DNA from: Oleiagrimonas sp963817755
GTDB lineage: Bacteria > Pseudomonadota > Gammaproteobacteria > Xanthomonadales > Rhodanobacteraceae
Assembly (NCBI GenBank): GCA_963817755.1
Contig: CAWFPB010000004.1
Span: 118,714 to 182,713, forward strand
Length of the DNA: 64,000 bases
Reading direction: 5' to 3'
The translations under genes were made by a program, and so were the position numbers. Under the pieces are notes generated by a model. That model was not told the DNA's origin and did no database searches. It saw only the letters and a program-made list of their open reading frames with translations. Position 1 is the first letter of the stretch, and every line of letters begins with the position of its first letter. Below, piece after piece: positions 1 to 8,828 of the stretch.

Positions 1-172
1 GCGCCTGCAGGAAACGCCGGAATCCGGCACGGCCGAGCCACGGTTCGGCCACCAGCATCCAGGCGAGGATCGCGCCGGCGAGCAACCATTGCGCGCCGTG
101 CAGGGCGACCCCGGCGGTCCAGGACGAATGCCAGTGAAAAAGCAGGGTCGAGGCCTCAGCCGGCGTGTTCAC
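1..172 (-). CDS. Unidentified membrane protein, N-terminal part only
   Basis: The reading frame runs off the left edge of the window, so only about 57 residues are visible. The proposed GTG start lies inside the 3' end of fbp, a 17-base overlap that suggests translational coupling. The visible part has a Trp/His-rich start (HWHSSWTAG) and then a hydrophobic stretch at about residues 25-45 (LLAGAILAWMLVAEPWLG) that looks like a membrane helix. I do not recognise the family. The frame is open throughout, and its position directly behind fbp on the same strand is the main support. The start codon is uncertain. Confidence 0.45.
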   Translation of the reverse strand, partial: MNTPAEASTLLFHWHSSWTAGVALHGAQWLLAGAILAWMLVAEPWLGRAGFRRFLQA

Positions 173-1166
173 GATGGTAGGTCTCGGCCATCGCGACTTC
201 TTCCTTCGAACCCAGGAACACCGGCACGCGCTGGTGCAGGGCGGCAGGCACGATGTCCAGGATGCGCTTGCGCCCGGTGCTGGCCGCGCCGCCGGCCTGC
301 TCGACGATGAAGGCCATCGGGTTGGCCTCGTACATCAGGCGGAGCTTGCCGCCCTGGGCGGCGATCTTGCGATCCAGCGGGTAGCTGAAGATGCCGCCAC
401 GGGTGAGGATGCGATGCACGTCGGCGACCATCGAGGCCACCCAGCGCATGTTGAAGTCGCGCCCGCGGGGCCCTTCGAGTCCGGACAGCAGGTCACCGAC
501 GTAGCGTTGCATCGGCGCTTCCCAGAAGCGCTGGTTGGACATGTTCACGGCAAATTCGGAAGTCTGCTCCGGAATCCGAGCGTCGCGTCGGGTCAGGATG
601 AAACTGCCCACCTCGCGATCGAGCGTGAACACGTGGGTGCCGTGGCCGAGGGTCAGCACCAGCAGCGTGCAGGGACCGTACACCACGTAACCGGCGGCGA
701 CCTGCCGGTGGCCGGGCTGCAGGAACTCGGCGGTGTCGGCCTCGGGACCGGCGTCGTCGGGGCGCTTGAGCACCGAGAAGATGGTGCCCACGGAAATGTT
801 CACGTCGATGTTCGAACTGCCGTCGAGCGGATCGAACAGCAGCAGGTAGCCGCCCTTGGGATAGGCATCGGGGATCGGCTGCGGGTGCTCCATTTCCTCC
901 GAAGCGCAAGCGGCCAGGTGACCGCCCCAGGCGTTGGCGTCGAGCAGGATCTCGTTGGAGAGCACGTCGAGCTTCTTCTGCGCCTCGCCCTGCACGTTGT
1001 CCGAGCCGGCCTCGCCGAGCACGCCGCCCAGCGCGCCCTTGCCGGTGGCCACGCCGATGCGCTTGCAGGCACGGGCCACCACCTCGAGCAGCTGGATCAG
1101 GTCGGTGTTGCCGTGGCCGGCACGGCGTTCCTCGGTCAGGAACTGGGTCAGGGTGATGTTCTTCAT
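156..1166 (-). CDS. fbp: Class I fructose-1,6-bisphosphatase
   Basis: Hydrolyses fructose 1,6-bisphosphate to fructose 6-phosphate plus phosphate, the committed step of gluconeogenesis, in the cytoplasm. The 336-residue product has the usual class I length. It carries the metal and substrate motif around DPLDGSSNIDVN, the upstream GNTDLIQLLEVVARACK helix and a C-terminal NPMAFIVEQAGG segment, all typical of bacterial FBPase I. The ATG giving MKNITLTQFL was chosen because family members start at this point; the open frame further upstream has no family character. It is transcribed away from the DUF885 gene, from which it is separated by about 170 bases. Confidence 0.97.
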   Translation of the reverse strand: MKNITLTQFLTEERRAGHGNTDLIQLLEVVARACKRIGVATGKGALGGVLGEAGSDNVQGEAQKKLDVLSNEILLDANAWGGHLAACASEEMEHPQPIPDAYPKGGYLLLFDPLDGSSNIDVNISVGTIFSVLKRPDDAGPEADTAEFLQPGHRQVAAGYVVYGPCTLLVLTLGHGTHVFTLDREVGSFILTRRDARIPEQTSEFAVNMSNQRFWEAPMQRYVGDLLSGLEGPRGRDFNMRWVASMVADVHRILTRGGIFSYPLDRKIAAQGGKLRLMYEANPMAFIVEQAGGAASTGRKRILDIVPAALHQRVPVFLGSKEEVAMAETYHREHAG

Positions 1167-1338
1167 GCGGGCCTTCCGGGCGCGGGTAAGCGTCCATTGT
1201 CGCGGACTTGGGTCCGCGCCGGAACCCTGACGGCGACCCGCGTACGGTGAAACGGTGCGCGTGAAGGTCCAATGGCACGTGCACCCGGGCCGGGATGTTT
1301 GCCATGATCGGAGGCTGGGACACGAGCAAGGGGCGAAC

Positions 1339-3108
1339 ATGATGCGGCGGATGCTGGGATGGACTGTACTGGGCGTGATGCTGCTGGCGCCGCTGGCGCA
1401 GGCACGGGGCAGCACGGCCGACGCCCGGTTCCGGGCGATCTACCAGCAGGAGTGGTCCTGGCGCAGCGGTGCATCGCGCGGACCGGTGGCCATGCACCTG
1501 CCCGACAACAGCCGCCTGGATTCGGTCAGCGCCGCCGACCAGGCGCGGCGCCTGGCCTACTGGAAGAAGGTGCTGGGCGAACTGGACGCAATCGACGTGG
1601 GCCAGCTGACCCCGGCCGATCGCATCAACTACGATGTCTACCATCGCCAGATCGCCAATTTCGTCGCCGACGGCCAGCTGAAGACCTGGCAGATGCCGTT
1701 CAACAGCGACTCGGCGTTCTGGTCCGACCTGGTGTACGAACTCGGCAACGGCCCGTTGCGCAGCGAGGCGGATTATCGGGCCTACATCGCCAGGCTGCGT
1801 GAAGTGCCGCGCTATTTCGCCCAGGAGGAAGCAAACATGCGACTGGGCCTGGCGCGCGGTTTCAGCGTGCCGCGGGCGGTGCTGGACGGTCGCGACAAAT
1901 CGATCGCGGCCGTGGCGCGCCTGAAGGACCCGACCGCAAGCGCGTTGTACAAGCCGTTCCGCCACCTGCCGGAAAGCATGCCTGCCGACCGCGCACGGCA
2001 ACTTCAGGAGGAAGCGCGCAGCGCAATCACGCACGCGGTGATTCCGGCCTATGCGGAACTGCTGAACTTCTTCGACAACGTCTACGTGCCCAACGCACGC
2101 ACCACCCTGGCTGCCGAGGCCCTGCCCGAAGGCAAGGCCTATTATCGCCAGCAGATCCGCGAGTACACCACGCTGGATCTTTCGCCCGATGCCATCCATG
2201 CCATCGGGCTCAAGCAGGTCAGCAAGATCCATGCGCAGATGATCAAGACCATGCGCGCGACCGGATTCAAGGGGAGCTTCGCGCAGTTCCTGCATTTCCT
2301 GCGCACCGATCCGCGCTTCTACGCGAAGAGCCCGCAGGAGTTGCTGGACAAGACCGCCTGGGTGACCAAGGAAGTGGACGGACAGCTGTCGCGTTTGTTC
2401 GGCCACCTGCCACGCGAGCGCTTCACCATCAAACCGGTGCCGGCCGACATCGCGCCCTACTACACCTCCGGGCGTGGCGGTCCGGGCGTGTACCTGGTCA
2501 ACACCTACGATCTGAAGGCGCGCCCGCTGTACAACATGCCGGCGTTGACCCTGCATGAGTCCTACCCGGGACACGCCCTGCAGCTGGAGCTGGCCGGCGA
2601 GGCGAAGAACCAGCCGGCGTTCCGCCGCGACGGCTACATCTCCGCCTACGGGGAAGGCTGGGCGCTGTACTCGGAATACCTGGGCAACGAGATGGGCATC
2701 TACAAGACGCACTACCAGCGCTTCGGCTTCCTCAGCTACCAGATGTGGCGGGCTTGCCGGCTGGTGGTCGATACCGGGATCCATCACCTGGGCTGGAGCC
2801 GGGACCGGGCCATCCGCTACCTGCTCGACAACACGGCCCTGAGCCGGCACGAGATCGACAACGAGGTGGACCGCTACATCAGCTGGCCGGGTCAGGCGCT
2901 GAGCTACGAACTGGGTTACCTGGAGATTCGGCGACTGCGCGCGAAGGCGGAGAAGGCATTGGGGACCCAATTCGACATCCGAGCCTTCCACGACACCATC
3001 CTCTCGCTCGGCTCGGTCCCGCTTCCGGTACTGTCGCGACGCATCGATCGCTTCATCGCCGACGGCGGCCCGGATCCATATGACGGTCAGGCTGGCCCAA
3101 AGCCATAG
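1339..3108 (+). CDS. DUF885 family secreted metallopeptidase-like protein
   Basis: A 589-residue protein of the DUF885 family, which is common and often multicopy in xanthomonads. It has a signal peptide (MLGWTVLGVMLLAPLAQA) and is therefore likely exported. The family zinc-peptidase-like signature HESYPGH is present with its first His at about residue 406, followed by a conserved GEGWALYSEYLG segment that supplies a further acidic ligand. Substrate and physiological role are not known for this family; peptidase activity is inferred from the motif. The start chosen is the first of two adjacent ATGs, directly before the signal peptide. Divergent from fbp. Confidence 0.9.
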   Translation: MMRRMLGWTVLGVMLLAPLAQARGSTADARFRAIYQQEWSWRSGASRGPVAMHLPDNSRLDSVSAADQARRLAYWKKVLGELDAIDVGQLTPADRINYDVYHRQIANFVADGQLKTWQMPFNSDSAFWSDLVYELGNGPLRSEADYRAYIARLREVPRYFAQEEANMRLGLARGFSVPRAVLDGRDKSIAAVARLKDPTASALYKPFRHLPESMPADRARQLQEEARSAITHAVIPAYAELLNFFDNVYVPNARTTLAAEALPEGKAYYRQQIREYTTLDLSPDAIHAIGLKQVSKIHAQMIKTMRATGFKGSFAQFLHFLRTDPRFYAKSPQELLDKTAWVTKEVDGQLSRLFGHLPRERFTIKPVPADIAPYYTSGRGGPGVYLVNTYDLKARPLYNMPALTLHESYPGHALQLELAGEAKNQPAFRRDGYISAYGEGWALYSEYLGNEMGIYKTHYQRFGFLSYQMWRACRLVVDTGIHHLGWSRDRAIRYLLDNTALSRHEIDNEVDRYISWPGQALSYELGYLEIRRLRAKAEKALGTQFDIRAFHDTILSLGSVPLPVLSRRIDRFIADGGPDPYDGQAGPKP

Positions 3109-3150
3109 TCCGCATGCCGGATGCGCCGCACGCTGCCGGGACGTGGCCAC

Positions 3151-3164
3151 TTGATCCCGGTCAA
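3151..3164 (+). promoter_or_regulatory. ANR/FNR-type box upstream of ompW
   Basis: The sequence TTGATCCCGGTCAA is a direct match to the ANR/FNR consensus TTGAY-N4-RTCAA. It lies 72 bases before the ompW start codon, so an activator at -41.5 would place transcription initiation near 3199 and leave room for the ribosome site GAGGATAA at about 3222. OmpW in E. coli and its homologue OprG in Pseudomonas are known members of FNR/ANR regulons. Binding itself is inferred. Confidence 0.6.
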
Positions 3165-3235
3165 GGCCGGGCGCATCCGGAATGATCAGAATCCTCGCGA
3201 AACAAACCCCCTGTCGCTTCCCGAGGATAAAAAAC

Positions 3236-3853
3236 ATGAAAAAATTCTTTCCTGCCGCCCTGGTTGCGGCAATCGCACTGGCCGGTGTCGGCAGCGCTCA
3301 TGCCGCTGACGGCAACTGGGTGGTCAAGGTCGGCGTCCACGTAGTCCAACCCAAGTCCAACAACGGCACCCTGGCCAACGGCGCCTTCAAGGTCGATGTC
3401 GGCAACAATACCCAGCCGACGATCACGGCCGAGTACCTGTTCACCCCGAACCTGGGGCTGGAGATCCTGGCGTCGACGCCGTTCAAGCACGACGTGAACC
3501 TGAACGGCGTCAAGGCCGGCTCGTTCAAGCATCTGCCGCCGACCCTCAGCCTGCAGTACCACTTCAATGCCGACGGCACGGTGTCGCCGTTCATCGGCGC
3601 CGGCGTGAACTACACCTACGTATACGGCGAGCGCACCACCGGACCGCTGGCGGGCGCCAAGCTGAGCGTGGACAACTCGTTCAACGTCGCCGCGCATGCG
3701 GGCGTGGATTTCCGTCTGAACTCGAACTGGCTGTTCACCGTGGATGCGCGCTGGATCAAGCTGGATGCCAAGGCGCATGTCAACGGTGTCGATGTCGGTA
3801 CGGTGAAGGTGGATCCGATGGTCTACGGTGTGGCCGTCGGCTATCGTTTCTGA
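3236..3853 (+). CDS. ompW: OmpW family outer-membrane protein
   Basis: A 205-residue eight-stranded beta-barrel of the OmpW/OprG family. These proteins are thought to let small hydrophobic compounds cross the outer membrane. The signal peptide (FFPAALVAAIALAGVGSAHA) is followed by the family start DGNWVVKVGVHVVQPKSNNG. The barrel has the usual LGLEILASTPFKHDV and THYFNADG-type strands (here LQYHFNADGTVSPFIGAGVNY) and ends in YGVAVGYRF, with the C-terminal Phe used by the Bam machinery. The ATG at 3236 is preceded by GAGGATAA. A strong terminator follows, so it is a single-gene unit, probably oxygen-regulated through the upstream ANR/FNR-type box. Confidence 0.95.
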   Translation: MKKFFPAALVAAIALAGVGSAHAADGNWVVKVGVHVVQPKSNNGTLANGAFKVDVGNNTQPTITAEYLFTPNLGLEILASTPFKHDVNLNGVKAGSFKHLPPTLSLQYHFNADGTVSPFIGAGVNYTYVYGERTTGPLAGAKLSVDNSFNVAAHAGVDFRLNSNWLFTVDARWIKLDAKAHVNGVDVGTVKVDPMVYGVAVGYRF

Positions 3854-3875
3854 TCACGATTGCGCTGCAACTCGC

Positions 3876-3912
3876 AAACCCGCCGCAGGCCCGGTGCCAG
3901 CGGCGGGTTTTT
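3876..3912 (+). terminator. Rho-independent terminator after ompW
   Basis: A GC-rich stem (AACCCGCCGC paired with GCGGCGGGTT) around a 13-base loop is followed directly by a run of five T on the plus strand, about 22 bases after the ompW stop. Classic intrinsic terminator. Confidence 0.9.
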
Positions 3913-4100
3913 CATTTTGTGGGCAGAGCACGCAGTGACCGGATCGTAAGGAAGTGATGTTCCGGACACGGGATCCGCAGGCGAAAAGCGCAAGAGGCGA
4001 GGGGGACAACCGCGGTTGTCTGGGGCGCGATTGAAGCCGGGCCTCGCATTGCAATGAACCGGCACAGGGCGGAGTATGGAAGGGCTGCATCACGAGATCG

Positions 4101-5972
4101 ATGCATCGCGATCTCGCGGGAATGCGAGCGAACCTGACCGAACCAGGGAGACCGGCCGTGCGCAAGAACATCGTCATGGGGCAACGCGATCTGATGCGCG
4201 AGGCGCGCAACGAGGCAGGGATGGCGGTGATGGCCGTGGCGGTGGGGATCGTGGCCGGATACGGTGCCGTGGCCTTCCGCAAGCTGATCGCGTTCTTCCA
4301 CAACGTGTTCTTCTTCGGCCGCTTCAGCACCACGTTCGATGCGCTCAAGCACGCCGCCGCGAGCCCGTGGGGCGTATGGATCATCGCCGTGCCTGTGGTC
4401 GGCGCGGTCATCGTGACCTTCCTGGTCAAATCCTTTGCACCCGAGGCCAAGGGGCACGGCGTGCCGGAGGTGATCGATGCGGTGCATTTCAAGCGCGGCT
4501 ACATCCGTGCACCGGTGGCCCTGATCAAGGCGCTGGCGTCCTCGATCTCGATCGGTTCCGGTGGCGCGGTGGGCCGCGAGGGTCCGATCATCCAGATCGG
4601 CGCCACCTTCGGATCGATTCTTGCCAAGTGGACCAAGATCCCGGAGTGGCAGCGACTGGCGCTGATCGCCTGCGGCGGTGGCGCCGGCATCGCCGCGACC
4701 TTCAACACCCCGATCGGCGGCGTGCTGTTCGCGGCCGAGATCCTGCTGGTGGAGATCAGTGCGCGCACGCTGATTCCAGTGATGATCTCGACCGGCACGG
4801 CCAGCCTGATCGGGCGCGTGTATTTCGGCGACCACCCGTCGTTCATCCTGCCGCCGTTGACGTTGGACCATCCGGCACTCGGCGCCAGCGCCGCGCTGGC
4901 GGCGTTCGTGGTGCTGGGCCTGCTGATCGGCGCGGCGGCGATGGTCTTCACGCGCTCGATCTACGCCTTCGAGGACCTGTTCGCGCGCATGCCCGGCAAC
5001 GACTACCTGCGACACATGACCGGCATGGCCATCGTCGGCGTGACCATGTACCTGCTGCTGCACTACACCGGACACTACTACGTGGAAGGCGTGGGCTACG
5101 CCACCATCCAGGACATTCTCAACGGCAGCCTGGCGGCGGCCGGCCTGGTGTTGTTGCTGGCGCTGCTGAAGCTGCTGGCCACGTCGCTGACCCTGGGATC
5201 GGGGGCTTCCGGCGGTGTGTTCTCGCCGGCCCTGTTCATGGGCGCGACCCTGGGCGCGGGGTTCGCCGCGGCGGTCCAGGTGATGTTCCCGGGCATCGAC
5301 GTCAATCCGGCCAATGCCGCGGTGATCGGCATGGCGTGCATGGTCGGTGCCAGCACCGGTGCGGCCGTGACGGCGGTGGTGATGATCTTCGAGATGACCC
5401 GCGATTACCACGTGATCATCCCGCTGATCATCAGCGTTTCGGTGGCCTATTCGATGCGCCGGCTGCTGATGAAGGACACCATCTACACCATGAAGCTGAC
5501 CCGTCGCGGCCAGCGCATTCCGAGTGCGATCCAGAGCCAGCTGTACCTGGCGCGGCGCGCGCTGGAGTTCATCAGCGCACCGTATGTGTGCCTGGGCGGC
5601 GAGGCCACGCTGGGGGATGCCCTGGACAACCGCGCACGCCATCATCGCACGCCGCGCGTGGTGCTGGTCGAGCATGGACGACTGCTCGGCGTGGTGCCGG
5701 CGCGTATCGTGCGTGCCGCAGGGCGCCGGCTGGACCCGGGCACCGCCCTTCGCGAACTGGCCGATACCCACGTCACCGTGGTCAAGCGCACCATCCGCGT
5801 GTTCGACCTGATCGCGGTGCTGCGCAGCCAGCGCTGCCGCAATGCGGTGATGACCCGTGACGGGACCCTGGAAAGTGCCGACAGCGTGGTCGGGGTGGTG
5901 ACCTGGGAGGACCTGGTCGAGAATACCAACCTGTCCGACTATCTCGATCACGAGGCCGGCTCGAAGGTCTAG
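4101..5972 (+). CDS. ClC-family chloride transporter with C-terminal CBS region
   Basis: About 620 residues: a ClC membrane domain (roughly 35-460) and a cytoplasmic CBS-type tail (roughly 470-620). The gating motif GREGP is present, as are the anion-site segments GSGASGGVFSPALFMG and FNTPIGGVLF. Two differences from E. coli ClcA are visible. The first filter motif reads GHGVP instead of GSGIP. In the segment FNTPIGGVLFAAEILL the position of the internal proton glutamate (E203 in ClcA) appears to be Ile. It may therefore be an uncoupled or atypical transporter (inference). The start is uncertain: ATGs at 4101, 4125, 4176 and 4194 are in frame and none has a clear ribosome site. Its TAG stop shares a CTAG with the convergent guaD. 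Confidence 0.9.
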   Translation: MHRDLAGMRANLTEPGRPAVRKNIVMGQRDLMREARNEAGMAVMAVAVGIVAGYGAVAFRKLIAFFHNVFFFGRFSTTFDALKHAAASPWGVWIIAVPVVGAVIVTFLVKSFAPEAKGHGVPEVIDAVHFKRGYIRAPVALIKALASSISIGSGGAVGREGPIIQIGATFGSILAKWTKIPEWQRLALIACGGGAGIAATFNTPIGGVLFAAEILLVEISARTLIPVMISTGTASLIGRVYFGDHPSFILPPLTLDHPALGASAALAAFVVLGLLIGAAAMVFTRSIYAFEDLFARMPGNDYLRHMTGMAIVGVTMYLLLHYTGHYYVEGVGYATIQDILNGSLAAAGLVLLLALLKLLATSLTLGSGASGGVFSPALFMGATLGAGFAAAVQVMFPGIDVNPANAAVIGMACMVGASTGAAVTAVVMIFEMTRDYHVIIPLIISVSVAYSMRRLLMKDTIYTMKLTRRGQRIPSAIQSQLYLARRALEFISAPYVCLGGEATLGDALDNRARHHRTPRVVLVEHGRLLGVVPARIVRAAGRRLDPGTALRELADTHVTVVKRTIRVFDLIAVLRSQRCRNAVMTRDGTLESADSVVGVVTWEDLVENTNLSDYLDHEAGSKV

Positions 5973-7348
5973 TCGCGCGCCTGACCGGGGACGGAAGCCG
6001 CTGGCCCGTCGACAGTGCCGGCATCGCGGTCGTGGCGCTTGACGCCGGCGATCCAGGTGGCGCGCACGGCACGGTCGTCGCCCAGCGTCATCAGCACCGC
6101 AAGGGTTTCCTCGAGGCTGTCCACGTGCTGCATGCGTGCGGCCATCAGCGGCGTGGAGTGCAGGTCGAGCACGACCAGGTCGGCCTCCATGCCCGGCGCG
6201 ATGCTGCCGATGCGGTCGTCCAGGTACAGCGCATGCGCGCCGCCACGGGTGGCCAGGTAGAACGCGTGCGCGGGGGAAAGCGGCCGGTCGCGCAGCTGCG
6301 CGACCTTGCCGGCCTCGTCCAGGGTGCGCAGCATGGAAAAACTGGTGCCGGCGCCGATGTCCGTGCCCAGGCCCACGCGCACCGGTCGTTCGGTCGCCTT
6401 GGCACGCGCCAGGTCGAACAGGCCGCTGCCCAGGAACAGGTTCGAGGTCGGGCAGTGCGCCAGCGCGGTGCCGCTGGCGTGGCAGCGCGCGAAGGCGCTT
6501 TCGTCCAGGTGGATGCCGTGCGCGTGGATCGCACGCGGACCGGCCAGGCCGTGGTGTTCGTAGACGTCCAGGTAGTCGCGGGCCTCGGGGAACAGTTCTC
6601 GCACCCAGGCCACCTCGGCCTGGTTTTCGGCCAGGTGCGTCTGCACGAAGCAGTCCGGATGCTCGCGCCACAGGGCGCCGGCGGCATCCAGTTGCGCGGA
6701 CGTGCTCGAGGGCGCAAAGCGCGGTGTGATGGCGTAGCCCAGGCGGCCCTTGCCGTGCCAACGCGCGATCAGCGCGGCCGATTCGTCGTAGCCCGATTGC
6801 GCGCTGTCGAGTAGCGCCTCGGGCGCGTTGCGGTCCATCAGCACCTTGCCGGCGACCAGGCGCATGCCGCGTTCCAGGGCGGCCTGCATCAGCGCATCGA
6901 CCGAAGCCGGGTGCACGGTGCAGAACACCGCCGCGCTGGTGATGCCGTTGCGCAGGCTTTCGTCCAGGTACAGGCTGGCCATGGCGCGGGCGTGCGCGGC
7001 ATCGGCAAAGGCCTGTTCGGCGGGAAAGGTGTAGTGCTCGAGCCACTGCAGCAGCGGCAGGCCGCGAGCGCCCAGGATCGAGACCTGCGGATAGTGCACG
7101 TGGGTGTCGACGAAGCCCGCGCAGATCAGGGCACCGGGGTAATGCTCCACGGGTGTCCCGGGAGGCAGTTGCCCCAGCACGGCCGAAGCCGCGCCGACCG
7201 TTTCGATGCGCCCCTGGTTCATCACCACCAGCGCATCGCGGTCGAAATGCATGCAGGACCGGACGCCATGCAGGAACGGATCGCCGCTGAAATACAGCAC
7301 GTCGCCGCGCAGTGCGGTGCGTTCGGTTTGGCGGGCGGATGCGGGCAT
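5969..7348 (-). CDS. guaD: Guanine deaminase
   Basis: Converts guanine to xanthine and ammonia in purine salvage and catabolism. The 459-residue amidohydrolase carries all the family marks in order: the zinc motif FVDTHVHYPQ, then TPRFAPS, QTHLAEN, AHCPTSNLFLGSG and the aspartate motif GTDIGAGTS, with the metal-dependent hydrolase C-terminal sheet (GSIAPGMEADLVVLDL). Length fits GuaD. The stop codon overlaps that of the convergent ClC gene in a shared CTAG. It lies downstream of ntrBC on the same strand with a 62-base gap, so read-through from the nitrogen regulators is possible and would make sense for a nitrogen-releasing enzyme (inference). Confidence 0.96.
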   Translation of the reverse strand: MPASARQTERTALRGDVLYFSGDPFLHGVRSCMHFDRDALVVMNQGRIETVGAASAVLGQLPPGTPVEHYPGALICAGFVDTHVHYPQVSILGARGLPLLQWLEHYTFPAEQAFADAAHARAMASLYLDESLRNGITSAAVFCTVHPASVDALMQAALERGMRLVAGKVLMDRNAPEALLDSAQSGYDESAALIARWHGKGRLGYAITPRFAPSSTSAQLDAAGALWREHPDCFVQTHLAENQAEVAWVRELFPEARDYLDVYEHHGLAGPRAIHAHGIHLDESAFARCHASGTALAHCPTSNLFLGSGLFDLARAKATERPVRVGLGTDIGAGTSFSMLRTLDEAGKVAQLRDRPLSPAHAFYLATRGGAHALYLDDRIGSIAPGMEADLVVLDLHSTPLMAARMQHVDSLEETLAVLMTLGDDRAVRATWIAGVKRHDRDAGTVDGPAASVPGQARD

Positions 7349-7410
7349 GCGAACGGATGGGATCGGGTTGGGGCCAGACTACCAGCCGGGGCGGCCGGAC
7401 GGCGTCGCGC

Positions 7411-8799
7411 TCATTCGTGACCGGAACGTCGCTTGCGCGAGGCCCCGAGCTTGCGCGTGAGGGTGTTGCGGCCCACGCCCAGGGCCTGCGCCGCATGCCC
7501 GCGATGGCCACCGTGGGCCGCGAGCGCGGATTCCAGCAGCACCCGGTCCAGGGTGTCGCGGGCGCGGGCGTGGATGTCCGCCTCGCCGTCGGCCAGGGCC
7601 TGATCGGCCCACGCGCGCAGCCCCTCGCTCCAGTGTTCGCCCGGCGGGGCGGCCGGCGCGTCGCGTCCGCGGCCAAGGTCGGCCGCACGGATCTCCGCAC
7701 CCGGAGCGATCACCGCCAGGCGCCGGCACAGGTTTTCCAGTTCACGCACGTTGCCGGGGAAGTCCTGGCGCGCCAGCGCGCGCAGTGCGGCGTCGGAGAA
7801 GCGCTTGGGTGCGACCTTCAGTTCACGGGCGGCGGCGGCAAGGAACTGCCGCGCCAGCAGCGCAATGTCCTCGCGGCGCTGGCGCAACGGCGGCAGCGCG
7901 ATGCGCACCACGTCCAGCCGGTGCTTGAGATCGGCACGGAAACGGCCTTCGGCGATCAGTGCATCCAGGTCCTGGTGGGTGGCGGCGACGATGCGTACGT
8001 CGCAGCGCAGCAGTTCGCGCCCGCCGACCCGATAGAACTCGCTCTCGGCCAGCACGCGCAGCAGGCGGGTCTGCAGCGAGGCCGGCATGTCGCCGATCTC
8101 GTCCAGGAACAGTGTGCCGCCCTCGGCCTGCTCGAAGCGTCCGGCATGGCGGCGGCTGGCACCGGTGAAGGCACCGGCCTCGTGGCCGAACAGTTCGCTT
8201 TCCAGCAGCTCAGCCGGGATCGCCGCGGTGTTGAGGGCCACGAACGGGCGGTCCCGGCGCGCGCTCTCGGCATGCAGCGCGCGCGCGGCCAGTTCCTTGC
8301 CGGTACCGGTCTCGCCGGTGACCAGCACGTTGAGGTCGCTGGCGGCCACGCGGCCGATCAGGCGGAACACCTCGCGCATGGCGGCGCTTTCGCCGAGCAG
8401 GCTGTCGCCGGACGGCGCCTCGTCCGTATCCGCGGGCGGGGCGTCGGCCAGTGCGCGTTCGACCGCTTCCACGGCCTGGTCCAGGTCGAACGGCTTGGCC
8501 AGGTAGTCGATCGCGCCGGCGCGGTAGGCGGCCGCGGTGGTCGCGACGTCGGTGTAGGCGCTCATCACGATGACCGGCATGCTGGATTGTTCGCGCAGTT
8601 CGCGCAGCAGTTCCAGGCCGTCTTCGCCGGGCATGCGCACGTCGGTGACCAGCAAGGCGGGAATGTCGTTGCGCAGCGCCGCGCGCACCGCTTCGGCGTC
8701 GTCGAATCCACGCACGCCATGGCCGGCGTCGCGCAGTGCCGCGGCCAGCACGAATCGCACGTTGCGATCATCGTCGGCGATCCAGATTTCACGGCTCAT
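7411..8799 (-). CDS. ntrC: Nitrogen regulation response regulator NtrC (NRI)
   Basis: Sigma54-dependent activator of nitrogen-assimilation genes. It has a receiver domain (about 1-120) with acidic pair DD at 10-11 and phospho-acceptor Asp53 in VTDVRMPG. The AAA+ domain (about 135-375) has Walker A GETGTGKE, the sigma54-contacting GAFTGA loop and Walker B GGTLFLDEIGDM. A Fis-type helix-turn-helix near the C-terminus (HAAQALGVGRNTLTRKL) completes the set. The ATG at 8799 was preferred over the GTG at 8811, because the GGAG upstream overlaps the GTG but is 11 bases from the ATG. It follows ntrB by about 30 bases, as one operon. Likely targets within this window are the ntrB operator and the glnA promoter. 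Confidence 0.96.
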   Translation of the reverse strand: MSREIWIADDDRNVRFVLAAALRDAGHGVRGFDDAEAVRAALRNDIPALLVTDVRMPGEDGLELLRELREQSSMPVIVMSAYTDVATTAAAYRAGAIDYLAKPFDLDQAVEAVERALADAPPADTDEAPSGDSLLGESAAMREVFRLIGRVAASDLNVLVTGETGTGKELAARALHAESARRDRPFVALNTAAIPAELLESELFGHEAGAFTGASRRHAGRFEQAEGGTLFLDEIGDMPASLQTRLLRVLAESEFYRVGGRELLRCDVRIVAATHQDLDALIAEGRFRADLKHRLDVVRIALPPLRQRREDIALLARQFLAAAARELKVAPKRFSDAALRALARQDFPGNVRELENLCRRLAVIAPGAEIRAADLGRGRDAPAAPPGEHWSEGLRAWADQALADGEADIHARARDTLDRVLLESALAAHGGHRGHAAQALGVGRNTLTRKLGASRKRRSGHE

Positions 8800-8828
8800 G
8801 GTGGCGGGCACTCCGGAAATGGTTGCGT

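Noticed and set aside
493..3237. A 914-codon open frame on the minus strand across fbp and the DUF885 gene
   Set aside because: It is antisense to two genes with unmistakable motifs; such long antisense frames are common in GC-rich DNA and its translation shows no domain.
3912..7700. A 1262-codon minus-strand frame over the ClC and guaD genes
   Set aside because: Low-complexity Arg/His/Gln-rich translation, in conflict with well-supported genes.
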